A DNA stretch of 64,000 bases from Leisingera aquaemixtae (GTDB lineage Bacteria > Pseudomonadota > Alphaproteobacteria > Rhodobacterales > Rhodobacteraceae): assembly GCF_019801145.1 (NCBI RefSeq), contig NZ_JAHVJQ010000008.1:62001-126000 (forward strand), read 5' to 3'. Positions 16,957-25,831 of this stretch are shown piece by piece. The notes beneath the pieces were generated by a model. That model made no database searches and was not told the origin of the DNA. It saw nothing but the letters and a program-made list of their open reading frames with translations. The position numbers and the translations under genes were made by a program. Every line of letters begins with the position of its first letter. Within the stretch, counting starts at the first letter, position 1.

Positions 16957-17737
16957 AGGCTGTCTCCGCCTTTTGGGTTGGGGCGTGGGTGTCGCCGATC
17001 ACCAGTTCCCGCACCTTGGGATCGATCAGCGCCCGGGCGGGCGGGGCGTCGCAGATCACCTCGCCCGAGAAGAAGGCCAGCACCCGGTCGACGTAGCGTT
17101 CGACGATCTCCATGTCGTGCTCGATGAACAGGACGGTGGTCCCGGAGGCCTTGAGCGCCGACATCACCGTGTCCATGATGGCGAACTTCTCCTCGGCGGC
17201 GACGCCGGAGGTGGGTTCGTCCAGCAGCAGCATCTTGGGGCCGCTGACCACCGCCATGGCGATGTCGAGCAGTTTGCGCGAGCCCTGCGAAAGCGCGCTG
17301 GCCTCGTGATCGGCCACATCCGACAGGCCGTAGCGGGCCATTATGGCGTCGCATTCCGCCAGCAGGTCCGGGCCGGCGATGGGACGCAGCAGCGCGCCGC
17401 CCTTGCGCCGGGCCAGCGCCAGCGCCGACAGCAGGTTCTGCCGCACGCTGAGGGTCATGAACACCTGGCTGACCTGGAACGAGCGGGTGAGGCCCTGATG
17501 CACTGCCAGCCGCGGCGCGATGCCGGTGATGTCTTTGCCGCGGAACCGAATGGTGCCGCCCGAGGGTTTCAGGTAGCCGGTGACCATGTTGACGAAAGTG
17601 GTCTTGCCCGCACCGTTGGCTCCGATCACGCCGACCACCTGGCCTGCGGGGATGTCGACGTTGATGTCCTTGGCCGCGGTCACGGCGCCAAAGGATTTCT
17701 GCAGGTCCGTGACGGACAGGATGGGCGTATCAGTCAT
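16949..17737 (-). CDS. livG: ABC transporter ATP-binding protein, LivG-type
   Basis: A 262-residue ATPase with Walker A GANGAGKTT, a slightly atypical signature ALSQGSRKLLDIAMAV (LSQGSR in place of LSGGQ, common in LivG) and Walker B MLLLDEPTSGV, then the H-loop FIEHDMEIVERY. The end overlaps livF and the start overlaps livM, so translation is coupled through the operon. Confidence 0.88.
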   Translation of the reverse strand: MTDTPILSVTDLQKSFGAVTAAKDINVDIPAGQVVGVIGANGAGKTTFVNMVTGYLKPSGGTIRFRGKDITGIAPRLAVHQGLTRSFQVSQVFMTLSVRQNLLSALALARRKGGALLRPIAGPDLLAECDAIMARYGLSDVADHEASALSQGSRKLLDIAMAVVSGPKMLLLDEPTSGVAAEEKFAIMDTVMSALKASGTTVLFIEHDMEIVERYVDRVLAFFSGEVICDAPPARALIDPKVRELVIGDTHAPTQKAETAYA

Positions 17738-18689
17738 GACGGAGCCTCCGGATAAGGGGGATGCGTTCCAGCAGCGACCAGATACCGCCGGGCAGGAAGA
17801 AGATGATCAAGAGCAGCGTGCCGCCGACGATCAGCTGCCAGGCGTGAGGGGCGATTTCGAACGCGTAGGTGCGCAGGAACTCAAAGATGATGGCGCCGAT
17901 GAATGGGGCCAGCACGCTGCCCGGTCCGGCCATGATGGTGATGAAGACCAGCTCGCCCGAGACGGTCCAGTAGACCATGCTGTCGGGATCGACCTGTCCC
18001 AGCGCCATCGCCATCATGCCGCCCGCGGCGCCGGCCAGAGCAGCCGAGATCACGTATTTGATGTGAATGGCCTGCGCCACCGAATAGCCCAGGTATTCCA
18101 CCCGGATCTCATTGTCGCGGATCGCGGTGGTCAGCCGTCCTAGGGTCGACCGCAGATACATCTGCACCAGCACCGCCAGCGTCAGGCAGACGGCGATGAT
18201 GGCCGTAAACAGCACCTGCTTGCCTTCGGGCGCCCAGCCCAGGAAGGTGGTCTGCGACACCGAGAAACCATCGGTGGATCCCAGCGCCTCGGTCTTGACC
18301 AGGATGCCGTAGAGAACCATCGAAAACGCCAGCGACAGCATCGCAAAGAAGATGTCGCGGTAGCGGCGCAGGATGAAGCCGAGGGCAAAGCCCGCGATGA
18401 CCGCGGCCAGCATGGCGATGATGATGCGCAGGGCAAAATCGCTGAGGCCCAGCCATTGCTCGGACAGCGCCACCGCATAGGCGCCAAGCCCGAAGTAGAG
18501 CCCGTGGCCGAAGGACATCAGCCCCGTGCGCCACAGCACCAGAAGCCCTAGCACAGCAGCGCCGCGGGCCAGGCCGAACATCATGTTGTTGACGACCCAG
18601 GCCGGCAGCATCAGCCCGGCCGCAGCCAGCGCCAGCAATGCTAGTGCGGTCAGCCGCACTGTCTTGTCGGATAGAATTTCTTGCAGCAT
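17730..18689 (-). CDS. livM: ABC transporter permease, LivM-type
   Basis: A 319-residue membrane protein with about nine hydrophobic segments and the family segments MSFGHGLYFGLGAYAVAL and RVEYLGYSVAQAIHIKYVISA. The start shares a base with the livH stop and the end overlaps livG by eight bases. It forms the inner-membrane channel with LivH. Confidence 0.88.
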   Translation of the reverse strand: MLQEILSDKTVRLTALALLALAAAGLMLPAWVVNNMMFGLARGAAVLGLLVLWRTGLMSFGHGLYFGLGAYAVALSEQWLGLSDFALRIIIAMLAAVIAGFALGFILRRYRDIFFAMLSLAFSMVLYGILVKTEALGSTDGFSVSQTTFLGWAPEGKQVLFTAIIAVCLTLAVLVQMYLRSTLGRLTTAIRDNEIRVEYLGYSVAQAIHIKYVISAALAGAAGGMMAMALGQVDPDSMVYWTVSGELVFITIMAGPGSVLAPFIGAIIFEFLRTYAFEIAPHAWQLIVGGTLLLIIFFLPGGIWSLLERIPLIRRLRHD

Positions 18690-19585
18690 CAGATTTTCCT
18701 CGCCTTGGCCGGTGCGAACAGCCCCTCGGGGCGCACGATCAGAACTGCGGACATCACCAGGAAGATCACGAACAGTTCCAGCTCCGGCAGCTTGTGGACC
18801 GCCAGCGCGCGCAGCAGGCCGACCAGCAGCGCGCCGATCAGCGCGCCGGGGATCGAGCCCATGCCGCCGATCACAACAACGGCAAAGCTGAGCACGATGA
18901 CATCGACCGCAAAGCCGGGCGCCACCGACACGGTGGGTGCGATATAGGCGCCGCCAAGCGCACCCAGAACGGCGCCAGCGCAGAATGTGACGACGAACAG
19001 GCGGCGCACGTTGATGCCGACGATCAGCGCCATCTCGCGGTCATGGATGACGGCGGTGATCAGCTTGCCCCAGCGGGTGCGGGTCAGCATCCACCAGCTG
19101 CCTGCAGCGACGAGCAGCGCGACGCCAAACAGGGTCAGCGAGTAGACGTCGCGGAAGATGCCGCCCATCTCGACGCTGCCGAGGGCCACCATTGGCTGAT
19201 AGGCGAAATAGGGGTTCACTCCGAAGATCAGCAGGATCAGATCCTCGAGGATCAGGAACACCCCGAAAGTGGCCAGCACGATCAGGATTTCCTCGTGATC
19301 GTACAGCCTGCGCAGCACGATCCGCTCGATCAAAAGGCCCAGCACGATGCCGACGGCCAGCGCCGATCCGGCGATGATCAGGAAACCGAACCAATCGGGA
19401 AAGCCCATCTCGGATGCGGAGCCGATGAAATAGGCGGCGGTGTAGGCACCCCAGGCGTAAAAACCGCCGTGGGCCACGTTCAGGATCTTCATCACCCCGA
19501 AGATGATGGTGAGACCCGCCGCAACGATGAACAGGTATGAAGCATAGACCAGCCCGTCCAGCAGTATGGTAAACAGTAGTTGCAT
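18689..19585 (-). CDS. livH: ABC transporter permease, LivH-type
   Basis: A 298-residue polytopic membrane protein, with LTIIFGVMKILNVAHGGFYAWG near the N-terminus and FAVVVIGGMGSIPGALIGALLVG near the C-terminus, both signatures of LivH. A GGAGGAAAA ribosome site precedes the ATG. A 77-base gap without an obvious terminator separates it from the binding-protein gene. Confidence 0.88.
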   Translation of the reverse strand: MQLLFTILLDGLVYASYLFIVAAGLTIIFGVMKILNVAHGGFYAWGAYTAAYFIGSASEMGFPDWFGFLIIAGSALAVGIVLGLLIERIVLRRLYDHEEILIVLATFGVFLILEDLILLIFGVNPYFAYQPMVALGSVEMGGIFRDVYSLTLFGVALLVAAGSWWMLTRTRWGKLITAVIHDREMALIVGINVRRLFVVTFCAGAVLGALGGAYIAPTVSVAPGFAVDVIVLSFAVVVIGGMGSIPGALIGALLVGLLRALAVHKLPELELFVIFLVMSAVLIVRPEGLFAPAKARKI

Positions 19586-19662
19586 GAGTATTTTCCTCCT
19601 CCCTTCTTCTCCAGCAGCGGACAGGGCAGGGCCGCCCCGCCCGCCACCGGGGAGAGCCGGGG

Positions 19663-20967
19663 TCAGCAGCTGGCGCCGGGCATGCCGGCCTCAAGCCATT
19701 CGATGCCTGACTGGCCTTCGGGCGGCATGATGCAATTAGCGGGGTAGAACACGACGTCGGTGGCAACCGGTTCGCCGCTGTCCTTGTTCCAGCCGGTGAT
19801 GCCATAGCCCACCGGATGCACTGCTTGGTGGCCGCCACCGAGCGTCATCGAAATGCGGCCGCCGAAGCTGTCCCATTCAAGTCCTGTCAAGGCGTCGATG
19901 ACCTGCGCTTGCCCCGGGAAACCGCCGACTGCCTCCGCGGCTTTGTCCATCGCGATCTTCAGCGCCAGGATGGACTGGGCGTACTGATAGGACGGCCCCA
20001 GCGGGTATTCGCCGTATTTTTCCTTGTAGTGGTCGACGAACCAGCGGTTCAGCGGCGTGTCCATGTCGCGCACCAGGAGGCCGTATTCGCCGCGGGTGCC
20101 CATCACTACGCCTTCGGGAAAGCCCTTGCCCAGGCGATCCACTGCCGAGGCGCCGAGCGTCGAGATGAAGGTTTTCTGCCGGAAGAAGCCGCGCACGTTG
20201 GCCTGCAGAACAAAGGCCTCCATGTCGCCGTCCCAGAAGCTGGAATGCACCAGCGGCGCCTTGTCGAGCGACAAGGTGGAAATCTCGGTGCCGAACTGGC
20301 CCGCGAACAGTTTCGGGAACTGTGGGTTGTCGGAGGCCTTGGTGTCCGGGTTGATGGTCTCCATCGCCAAGTCAAAGAACTTGTAGCTGTCCTGGCCCCA
20401 GGCGTAATTCTGGTTGATGCCGGTATAGGCAGGCGCATCGCCGAACTTGTCGCGAACATAGAGCGCGGCAGCAACGCCATCGCCAACCGCGTGGCCGGTG
20501 GTGCGGAAGACGTATTCCTTGCCGCCCTCCTCGAACAGACGTGGCGAACCGCAGACCGGGATGATGGTCAGCGTCTTCAGCTCTTCGGCGACCGGCGCCA
20601 CCGACAGGCAGGACCCCGACGAGATATAGCCGATCACTGCGTCCACGCCCTGTTTCTGGACAAGGTTGCGGTATTCAGCGACTTGCTTGGTATTGCCGCC
20701 GGCCTCGTCCACGAAAATCGGGGCAAGCCGCGCCCCGGCAAAACCGGGGGTATTATAGGGGGCGGGCAGCTCGCCTGCGTTGATTGCTTCAATGACCAGT
20801 TCGGCGCCCTGGTGGCCCGGTACACCGAACGGCCCGGCGGCGGGGCCGGACAGAAAGGTAACGATGCCGACCTTGAATTCCTCCTTGGCGGCTGCGGGTA
20901 GCGCATTGAGCGCGGTGCTGGCCGCAAGGCCGAAGACGCAGGCAAGTTTCAACAGGTTGGGTTTCAT
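19663..20967 (-). CDS. ABC transporter substrate-binding protein, LivK/amide-urea type
   Basis: A 434-residue periplasmic binding protein (type 1 fold) with signal peptide NLLKLACVFGLAASTALNALPAAA and then KVGIVTFLSGPAAGPFGVPG. The region GYISSGSCLSVAPVAEELKTL lies in the ligand cleft. It ends in a cysteine two residues after glycine. The chosen ATG at 20967 has GGGAGGAAAATCC before it; the frame runs on upstream into the flavoprotein gene. The length is longer than LivK and closer to proteins for aromatic acids or amides, so the ligand should not be assumed to be an amino acid. Confidence 0.85.
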   Translation of the reverse strand: MKPNLLKLACVFGLAASTALNALPAAAKEEFKVGIVTFLSGPAAGPFGVPGHQGAELVIEAINAGELPAPYNTPGFAGARLAPIFVDEAGGNTKQVAEYRNLVQKQGVDAVIGYISSGSCLSVAPVAEELKTLTIIPVCGSPRLFEEGGKEYVFRTTGHAVGDGVAAALYVRDKFGDAPAYTGINQNYAWGQDSYKFFDLAMETINPDTKASDNPQFPKLFAGQFGTEISTLSLDKAPLVHSSFWDGDMEAFVLQANVRGFFRQKTFISTLGASAVDRLGKGFPEGVVMGTRGEYGLLVRDMDTPLNRWFVDHYKEKYGEYPLGPSYQYAQSILALKIAMDKAAEAVGGFPGQAQVIDALTGLEWDSFGGRISMTLGGGHQAVHPVGYGITGWNKDSGEPVATDVVFYPANCIMPPEGQSGIEWLEAGMPGASC

Positions 20968-20980
20968 GGATTTTCCTCCC

Positions 20981-22639
20981 TTACAGTGCTGCGGCCAGGG
21001 GGTGTTTCCCCAGCGCGATGTCGTGGATTTCCAGCCCTGCGCCGTTGAGGCGCACGGCCTGTTTGCGCTGCCATTCGCCGGTCTCTTCCGGGAAGTCGCT
21101 GCGCATGTGGGTGCCGCGGGATTCCTGCCGCCGCCGCATCGCCAGGCACATGGCCTCGGCCAGGCGGGCGACCCGGGCCAGACGCTGGACCTCGGCAAAG
21201 CCGTCGAGATCGTCCCAACCCAGTCCGGCGATCTCGCCCTGCAGGGTTCGGATCTGCGCAAGCGTTTCCGCCAGCAGCGCGTCGGAGCGGGCAGGGCCCA
21301 GGCCTTTCTGGGTGAGCTGGCGCACCTGTGCCAGCAGGCCCGCGGGGAGGGCGCCGTTGCCCGCGCGCCGGGCTGGGGGCGGATAGTCGGTGGAACGCGC
21401 CATGTTGGAACGCGGCTGCAGATTGGTGGCCGCGTGGCGGCCGGAGATGGCGCCATAGGTCATCGCCTCGACCAGCGCGGTGCCGCCGTGGCGGTTGGCG
21501 CCGTGCAAACCGCCGGCCACCTCGCCCACCGCATAGACGCCGGGGATCGAAGTTTGACCGTCGGTGTCCACCCGCACGCCGCCGATGGTGTAGTGCGACG
21601 AGGGCGAGATCCGGACCGGGCGCTCGCGGTAATCCGGCACGTGTTTGGACAGGAAGGTCGCGGTCAGCGAGTCCGGCGCCCATTCGGCGTCCTGGGTTTC
21701 GCGGAAGTCGATGAAGACCTCGCGCCCCTCGATGATCTCCGACTGGATGATGAAACTGAGGAAGTCCCAGTTGTGCAGCGCGGCCAGCGCCGACTGGCCG
21801 GGGCCCATGTGTTTCAGGATCAGGTCCTCGCCGTCGGAATTCACCAGCTTGGCGGTGGAAGGGTAGTCCGGGTAGAGGAAGATCGCGGGTGCGCCTTCTT
21901 CGTTCACCGCCAGCGGGTAGAACTGGATGAACTCCATGTCGACCAGCTCGGCACCCGCTTCCAGCGCCATCGATTGGCCGTCGCCCAAGAGGTTCTGCGG
22001 GGTGTCGGTGAACTCATAGACGCCCTGCATCCCGCCGGTGGCCAGGATCACTGCCCGGGCGGCGATTTTCACTGGAGAGCCGTCCAGATCGGCCCAGACG
22101 CTGGGTCCCTCGCGGTGCAGCGACAAGGCGCTGCCCTTGATCCGGCGCACGCTGCTGGATTTGACCGCCTTGCGCAGTTGCGAGAATAGCGCCGTGCCGT
22201 GGGTGGAGGAGAACTCCATCATCAGCCCGGTCATGTCTTCCGCACCGTCGCTGCCGTAGGTTTCGTCCAGGATGTCTTTGCCGCGCATTCCGGTGGACCG
22301 CCGCACCCGGTAGCCGCGCGGGGCGCGGTCGACGGGGATGCTGTATTTTTCGATGATCGCGCCCATTTCGGCGGGCGCCTCATCCACCAGCCGACGCAGC
22401 AGGGCGGTGTCGCACAGCCCCTTGCCGGTCACGTCGGACATGGCATCAAAGACCTCCTCCTTCGGGAAGCCGTCATGCGCGGCATAGGTCAGGAAGCCGG
22501 TGGAGATCGCGGTCGAAGAGGCCTGCCCGTTGAACAGCAGGACAACATCGGCGCCCGCTTCGCTTGCTGCCAGGGCCGCGACCTGGCCTGCGCTGCCTTC
22601 TCCTATGACGAGAACGTCGGTTTCGATGATATTAGTCAC
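20981..22639 (-). CDS. FAD-dependent dehydrogenase, fumarate reductase/succinate dehydrogenase flavoprotein-like
   Basis: A 552-residue flavoprotein with DVLVIGEGSAGQVAALAASEAG at the N-terminus (dinucleotide fold), GGLHGANRHGGTALVEAMTYG (FAD-binding) and the C-terminal QESRGTHMRSDFPEE, as in SdhA/FrdA/NadB relatives. The start is GTG at 22639, supported by CAGGAGGAACAA directly before it; the upstream ATG at 22666 has no such site. It is first in the operon with the ABC importer, 13 bases before the binding-protein gene, so it probably oxidises the imported compound. No iron-sulfur partner is seen nearby. Confidence 0.82.
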   Translation of the reverse strand: MTNIIETDVLVIGEGSAGQVAALAASEAGADVVLLFNGQASSTAISTGFLTYAAHDGFPKEEVFDAMSDVTGKGLCDTALLRRLVDEAPAEMGAIIEKYSIPVDRAPRGYRVRRSTGMRGKDILDETYGSDGAEDMTGLMMEFSSTHGTALFSQLRKAVKSSSVRRIKGSALSLHREGPSVWADLDGSPVKIAARAVILATGGMQGVYEFTDTPQNLLGDGQSMALEAGAELVDMEFIQFYPLAVNEEGAPAIFLYPDYPSTAKLVNSDGEDLILKHMGPGQSALAALHNWDFLSFIIQSEIIEGREVFIDFRETQDAEWAPDSLTATFLSKHVPDYRERPVRISPSSHYTIGGVRVDTDGQTSIPGVYAVGEVAGGLHGANRHGGTALVEAMTYGAISGRHAATNLQPRSNMARSTDYPPPARRAGNGALPAGLLAQVRQLTQKGLGPARSDALLAETLAQIRTLQGEIAGLGWDDLDGFAEVQRLARVARLAEAMCLAMRRRQESRGTHMRSDFPEETGEWQRKQAVRLNGAGLEIHDIALGKHPLAAAL

Positions 22640-22776
22640 TTGTTCCTCCTGATGTCTCAGCTTCAAGGCTACGGCTGCGGGGCGGCGGGGCCGCTGCTGA
22701 ACCGGGGCAGGAGGCAGAAATATTATCCTTTATTTATTAGTGGCTTGCGGAGCTTTCGTCTGACTGGCGCAAGTGA

Positions 22777-22820
22777 TTGGTGTCAAAATTGAACCTATAT
22801 GATATCAAAAATGACACCAA
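22777..22820. promoter_or_regulatory. Long inverted repeat between the flavoprotein operon and its divergent regulator
   Basis: TTGGTGTCA (22777-22785) and TGACACCAA (22812-22820) are perfect 9-base inverted arms with a 26-base AT-rich spacer containing GATATC. The second arm ends 22 bases before the regulator ATG. It is a good candidate for the regulator's binding site, allowing control of both divergent transcripts. Confidence 0.55.
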
Positions 22821-22842
22821 GTCGGGCTCGGGAGGCACTGGC

Positions 22843-24540
22843 ATGAAACGCGAATCGGATATTCTGGACATGTTGCCCTTTGGGGTGCTCAGGCTGCAGG
22901 GGGAGCGGATCACCTATGCCAACCGGATGCTGCGCAGCCTGTTTGACGGCGGGCTGACGACGCTGTCTGAACTCGCCGACCGATATCCGGAGCTGGAGGA
23001 TCTGCGCCGCCGCGACGGGGCGGAGCAGGCGCCGGCCTGGATCACCATCAACGCCTCGGTGTTTTGCGTAGCCAGCGTCCGGCGCGACACTGCGGTGGAG
23101 CATTATTTCCTGCCTAGCTGGTTCGTCTCGGCCACCGACGAAGGGCTGAAGGCGCTGCAGGATAATTTCGACGATTTCGTCGAAATCTTTGAAAACTGCT
23201 TTGATGGCATCTACGTCGCGGACGGGGCGGGACGCACCCTGTGGATGAACGCCGGTTTCGAGCGCTGTTACGGCCTGAGCGCCCGTAACTTCCTGGGGCG
23301 CGACGCCAGCAAACTGGAACGCGAGGGGTATCTCGATCCGCTGATCACCTGGAAGATCATCACCACCAAAAAGCGCCAAACCGCGCTGCAAACAACGAAA
23401 TCCGGGCGCAAGGTACTGGCCACCGGCATCCCGCTGATGGCGCCGGACGGCACGGTGCGGCGGGTCATCATCAATTCGCGCGACACGACTGAGCTGATTG
23501 AAATGCAGGGTAAGCTGACGGCTGCTGAACAGGAGATCCGAAACTACGAAAGCGAGTTGCGGGAAATCCGCGAGAACGCGGCGCAGGATGGTGAGTTGTT
23601 CTGGGCCAGCGAGGACATGCAGGAGACCGTCCGTCTTGCGATGCGGGTGGCGCGCACAGATGCGGCGGTGCTTATCAGCGGCCCGTCGGGTGTTGGCAAA
23701 CGCAAGCTCGCGGATTTGATCTTCCGTTACAGCAAGCGCAGCCGCAAGCGGCTGCTGCGCTTCGGATTTGGCGGCTTACCGGAAGCCGCGGTTATGGAGG
23801 AGCTGTTCGGCAAGGAGGCAGCCGAGGCTGGCCGTGACGAGGGTCTGCTGGCGCGGGCAGTTGGCGGCACCATGATCTTGGAGCGGGTCGACCTGATGCC
23901 GCCGCGGGTTCAGGAAAGGCTGTCCTCTTGGCTGCGTACAGGAAAATCACGCCCTGGCCGCGAAGGCAGGGACCTGCGGTTGATCGCAACCAGCCGCGGC
24001 GATTTGAGCACGATGGTTAACGCGGGCAGATTCCGTGAAGATTTGTACTACCGCCTTGCAGTTGCTGAGATATGCATTCCGCCTTTGCAAGACCGCGTCG
24101 CGGACATTGCCGGGCTTGCGCAGCATTTCCTGGAAGCTTTCAACAAGCTGCACGGTGCGGAAAAATACTTTGACCGCGCGGCAATTAACCGTTTGGCGCG
24201 CTGGACCTGGCCGGGCAACGTTCGGGAGCTGCGGACCATGGTCGAGCGGATGGTTGTCACCGGGGAGGAGGCACGCATATCAGCGGCCATGGTTGAAGCC
24301 GCCTTTGCCGGAGCGACAAATCCGGTGATCCCGCTGGGTGGGATGTCAGGCCGGGTGCCAGCCGAAGAAGTGCGCGACAGGGTCCGGGCCTTTGAGGCTG
24401 ATCTGCTGCACGATCAGGTAGCCCGCGCGGGCAGTATTCAAAAGGCCGCCGATGCGACCGGTATCAGCGTTTCCACGATCAAGCGGAAGCTTGCCTGGAG
24501 GAAGGTCTCGGAGGCAGCCGGGACAAAATTGCCAGAATGA
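22843..24540 (+). CDS. NtrC-family-like regulator: PAS + degenerate AAA+ domain + Fis-type HTH
   Basis: A 565-residue protein. Residues about 100-235 form a PAS domain (FENCFDGIYVADGAGRTLWM). The AAA+ domain follows, with Walker A GPSGVGK at 280-286 and WPGNVRELRTMVERM. The Fis HTH is at the end (SIQKAADATGISVSTIKRKL). Two key features of sigma-54 activators are missing: the GAFTGA loop (the region after ELFGKEAAEAG, about residue 325, has no such motif) and the Walker B Asp-Glu, which reads MILERVD near 344-350. The ATG at 22843 follows GGGAGG. It is divergent from the flavoprotein/ABC operon and presumably controls it, perhaps through sigma-70 promoters, as R. capsulatus NtrC does. Confidence 0.85.
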   Translation: MKRESDILDMLPFGVLRLQGERITYANRMLRSLFDGGLTTLSELADRYPELEDLRRRDGAEQAPAWITINASVFCVASVRRDTAVEHYFLPSWFVSATDEGLKALQDNFDDFVEIFENCFDGIYVADGAGRTLWMNAGFERCYGLSARNFLGRDASKLEREGYLDPLITWKIITTKKRQTALQTTKSGRKVLATGIPLMAPDGTVRRVIINSRDTTELIEMQGKLTAAEQEIRNYESELREIRENAAQDGELFWASEDMQETVRLAMRVARTDAAVLISGPSGVGKRKLADLIFRYSKRSRKRLLRFGFGGLPEAAVMEELFGKEAAEAGRDEGLLARAVGGTMILERVDLMPPRVQERLSSWLRTGKSRPGREGRDLRLIATSRGDLSTMVNAGRFREDLYYRLAVAEICIPPLQDRVADIAGLAQHFLEAFNKLHGAEKYFDRAAINRLARWTWPGNVRELRTMVERMVVTGEEARISAAMVEAAFAGATNPVIPLGGMSGRVPAEEVRDRVRAFEADLLHDQVARAGSIQKAADATGISVSTIKRKLAWRKVSEAAGTKLPE

Positions 24541-24620
24541 CCCCGCCTGGCGCCGGGCGCGGCCTTTCAGCAGAGCGGGCTTCGGTCCACATCATGCTCC
24601 TAGGCCGCGAGCAGACCTGC

Positions 24621-25007
24621 CTACTTCGCGGCGATGACCTCTACTTCGACCTTGAACTCTTCGCGTGTGAACCCGGAAACGATCAGCAGGGTTGAGCTGG
24701 GGATCCGCCCGGTTCCGGCTAGGAATTCATCCCGCGCGCGCATGTAGCCTGACATGTGATCGCGGCTGGTGACATAGGCCGAGATATGGGCGACGTCGGA
24801 GGGCGCCATACCTCCTTCACGCAGGATTTCCCGGATGTTTTCGAAGCAGATCAAGGCTTGGTCATAGCTGCTTTCGGGGATCGAATCATCCGGCCGGATG
24901 CCAAGCTGACCGGAGGTCACAACGACCCGTTTCCCAGCCGGAATTTCAGTGCCCTGCGCGTAGGCAGCGAAAGGAGGCCGAATAGTGGCTGGGTTTAAAG
25001 CTTTCAT
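24621..25007 (-). CDS. RidA family protein
   Basis: A 128-residue protein of the YjgF/YER057c/UK114 family: VVVTSGQLGIRPDD, QALICFENIREILREGGM and FKVEVEVIAAK. The conserved Arg at the active site is probably in YMRARDEFLAG or TGRIPSSTLLIV. RidA proteins deaminate reactive enamine/imine intermediates. The ATG at 25007 has AAGGAC before it. It is divergent from a nitrogen-compound operon whose reactions might release such intermediates. Confidence 0.85.
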   Translation of the reverse strand: MKALNPATIRPPFAAYAQGTEIPAGKRVVVTSGQLGIRPDDSIPESSYDQALICFENIREILREGGMAPSDVAHISAYVTSRDHMSGYMRARDEFLAGTGRIPSSTLLIVSGFTREEFKVEVEVIAAK

Positions 25008-25035
25008 TTTATGTCCTTTTTTCTGAACTCTCAAA

Positions 25036-25068
25036 AGGCTTGCAAGAGGGCAAAGAGTTTGCAAGCCT
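25036..25068. promoter_or_regulatory. 10-bp inverted repeat in a divergent promoter region
   Basis: AGGCTTGCAA (25036-25045) and TTGCAAGCCT (25059-25068) are perfect arms with a 13-base spacer, midway between RidA (minus) and the amidotransferase operon (plus). There is no U-tract to suggest a terminator, so an operator is likelier. No regulator gene is adjacent. Confidence 0.5.
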
Positions 25069-25135
25069 AAAGACACTCTCTGGCACAGATCAACATCAGG
25101 GCCACGCAAAACCAATTCTCTGAAGGAGGGGGAAT

Positions 25136-25831
25136 ATGGCACCGCGTGTCCTTTTGGTGCGCCATGGCGATGAGCCTGCCGATGACCGTGTGGTCACCTG
25201 GCTGGCGGCGAACGGCTATGAGGCCGTGACCCGGAAACCTTTTGCGGGCGACCGCCTCGATGATGTGGGCCAGGTCAAGGCATCGGTGATCTACGGCGGT
25301 CTGTTCGACGTCTTTGAGACAGCCAAATACCCGTTCTTGCTGGAGGAAGACCACTGGATCGCGCAGTGCCTGGAGAAAGGCATCCCGCTGCTCGGTATCT
25401 GCCAGGGGTGCCAGCAGATCGCCTATCATCTTGGCGCTTGGGCGGGGGCGCCGGAGCGGGAATTCTTCGAGTTCGGCTATTACCCGGTTGAACCCGCTGA
25501 GGAGGCCGGAGAGTTCCTGGAGGCACCGCTGGTCGTCACCCAGGCACATTACCACACATTTGACTTGCCCGAGGGCGCGGTCCGGCTTGCCGGAAATTCA
25601 GAATACCCGAACCAGGCCTTCCGCTATGGCGAAAACGTCTTTGGCTTCCAGTTCCACGCCGAAGTGACACCGGCCGGCTTCCGCCGCTGGCAGGACAGCA
25701 AAGCGCATGTTTACGGGCGGCCCGGGGTTCAGGACGTGCAATCCCAGAACCGGCTTATGGCGGCTCATGATGCGGAGCAGGCGCGCTGGTTCAACGGGTT
25801 TCTTGACAGTTTTCTGGGGCAGGCAGCATGA
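25136..25831 (+). CDS. Class I glutamine amidotransferase-like protein
   Basis: A 231-residue stand-alone GATase-1 domain. The nucleophile is in LLGICQGCQQIAYHLG and the catalytic His in VFGFQFHAEVTPAGF. Such free-standing proteins (GuaA-like N-domain or PuuD type) hydrolyse gamma-glutamyl amides or pass on ammonia. AAGGAGGGGG precedes the ATG. The stop overlaps the next start (ATGA), the first of three such couplings in this operon. The true substrate is unknown. Confidence 0.82.
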   Translation: MAPRVLLVRHGDEPADDRVVTWLAANGYEAVTRKPFAGDRLDDVGQVKASVIYGGLFDVFETAKYPFLLEEDHWIAQCLEKGIPLLGICQGCQQIAYHLGAWAGAPEREFFEFGYYPVEPAEEAGEFLEAPLVVTQAHYHTFDLPEGAVRLAGNSEYPNQAFRYGENVFGFQFHAEVTPAGFRRWQDSKAHVYGRPGVQDVQSQNRLMAAHDAEQARWFNGFLDSFLGQAA

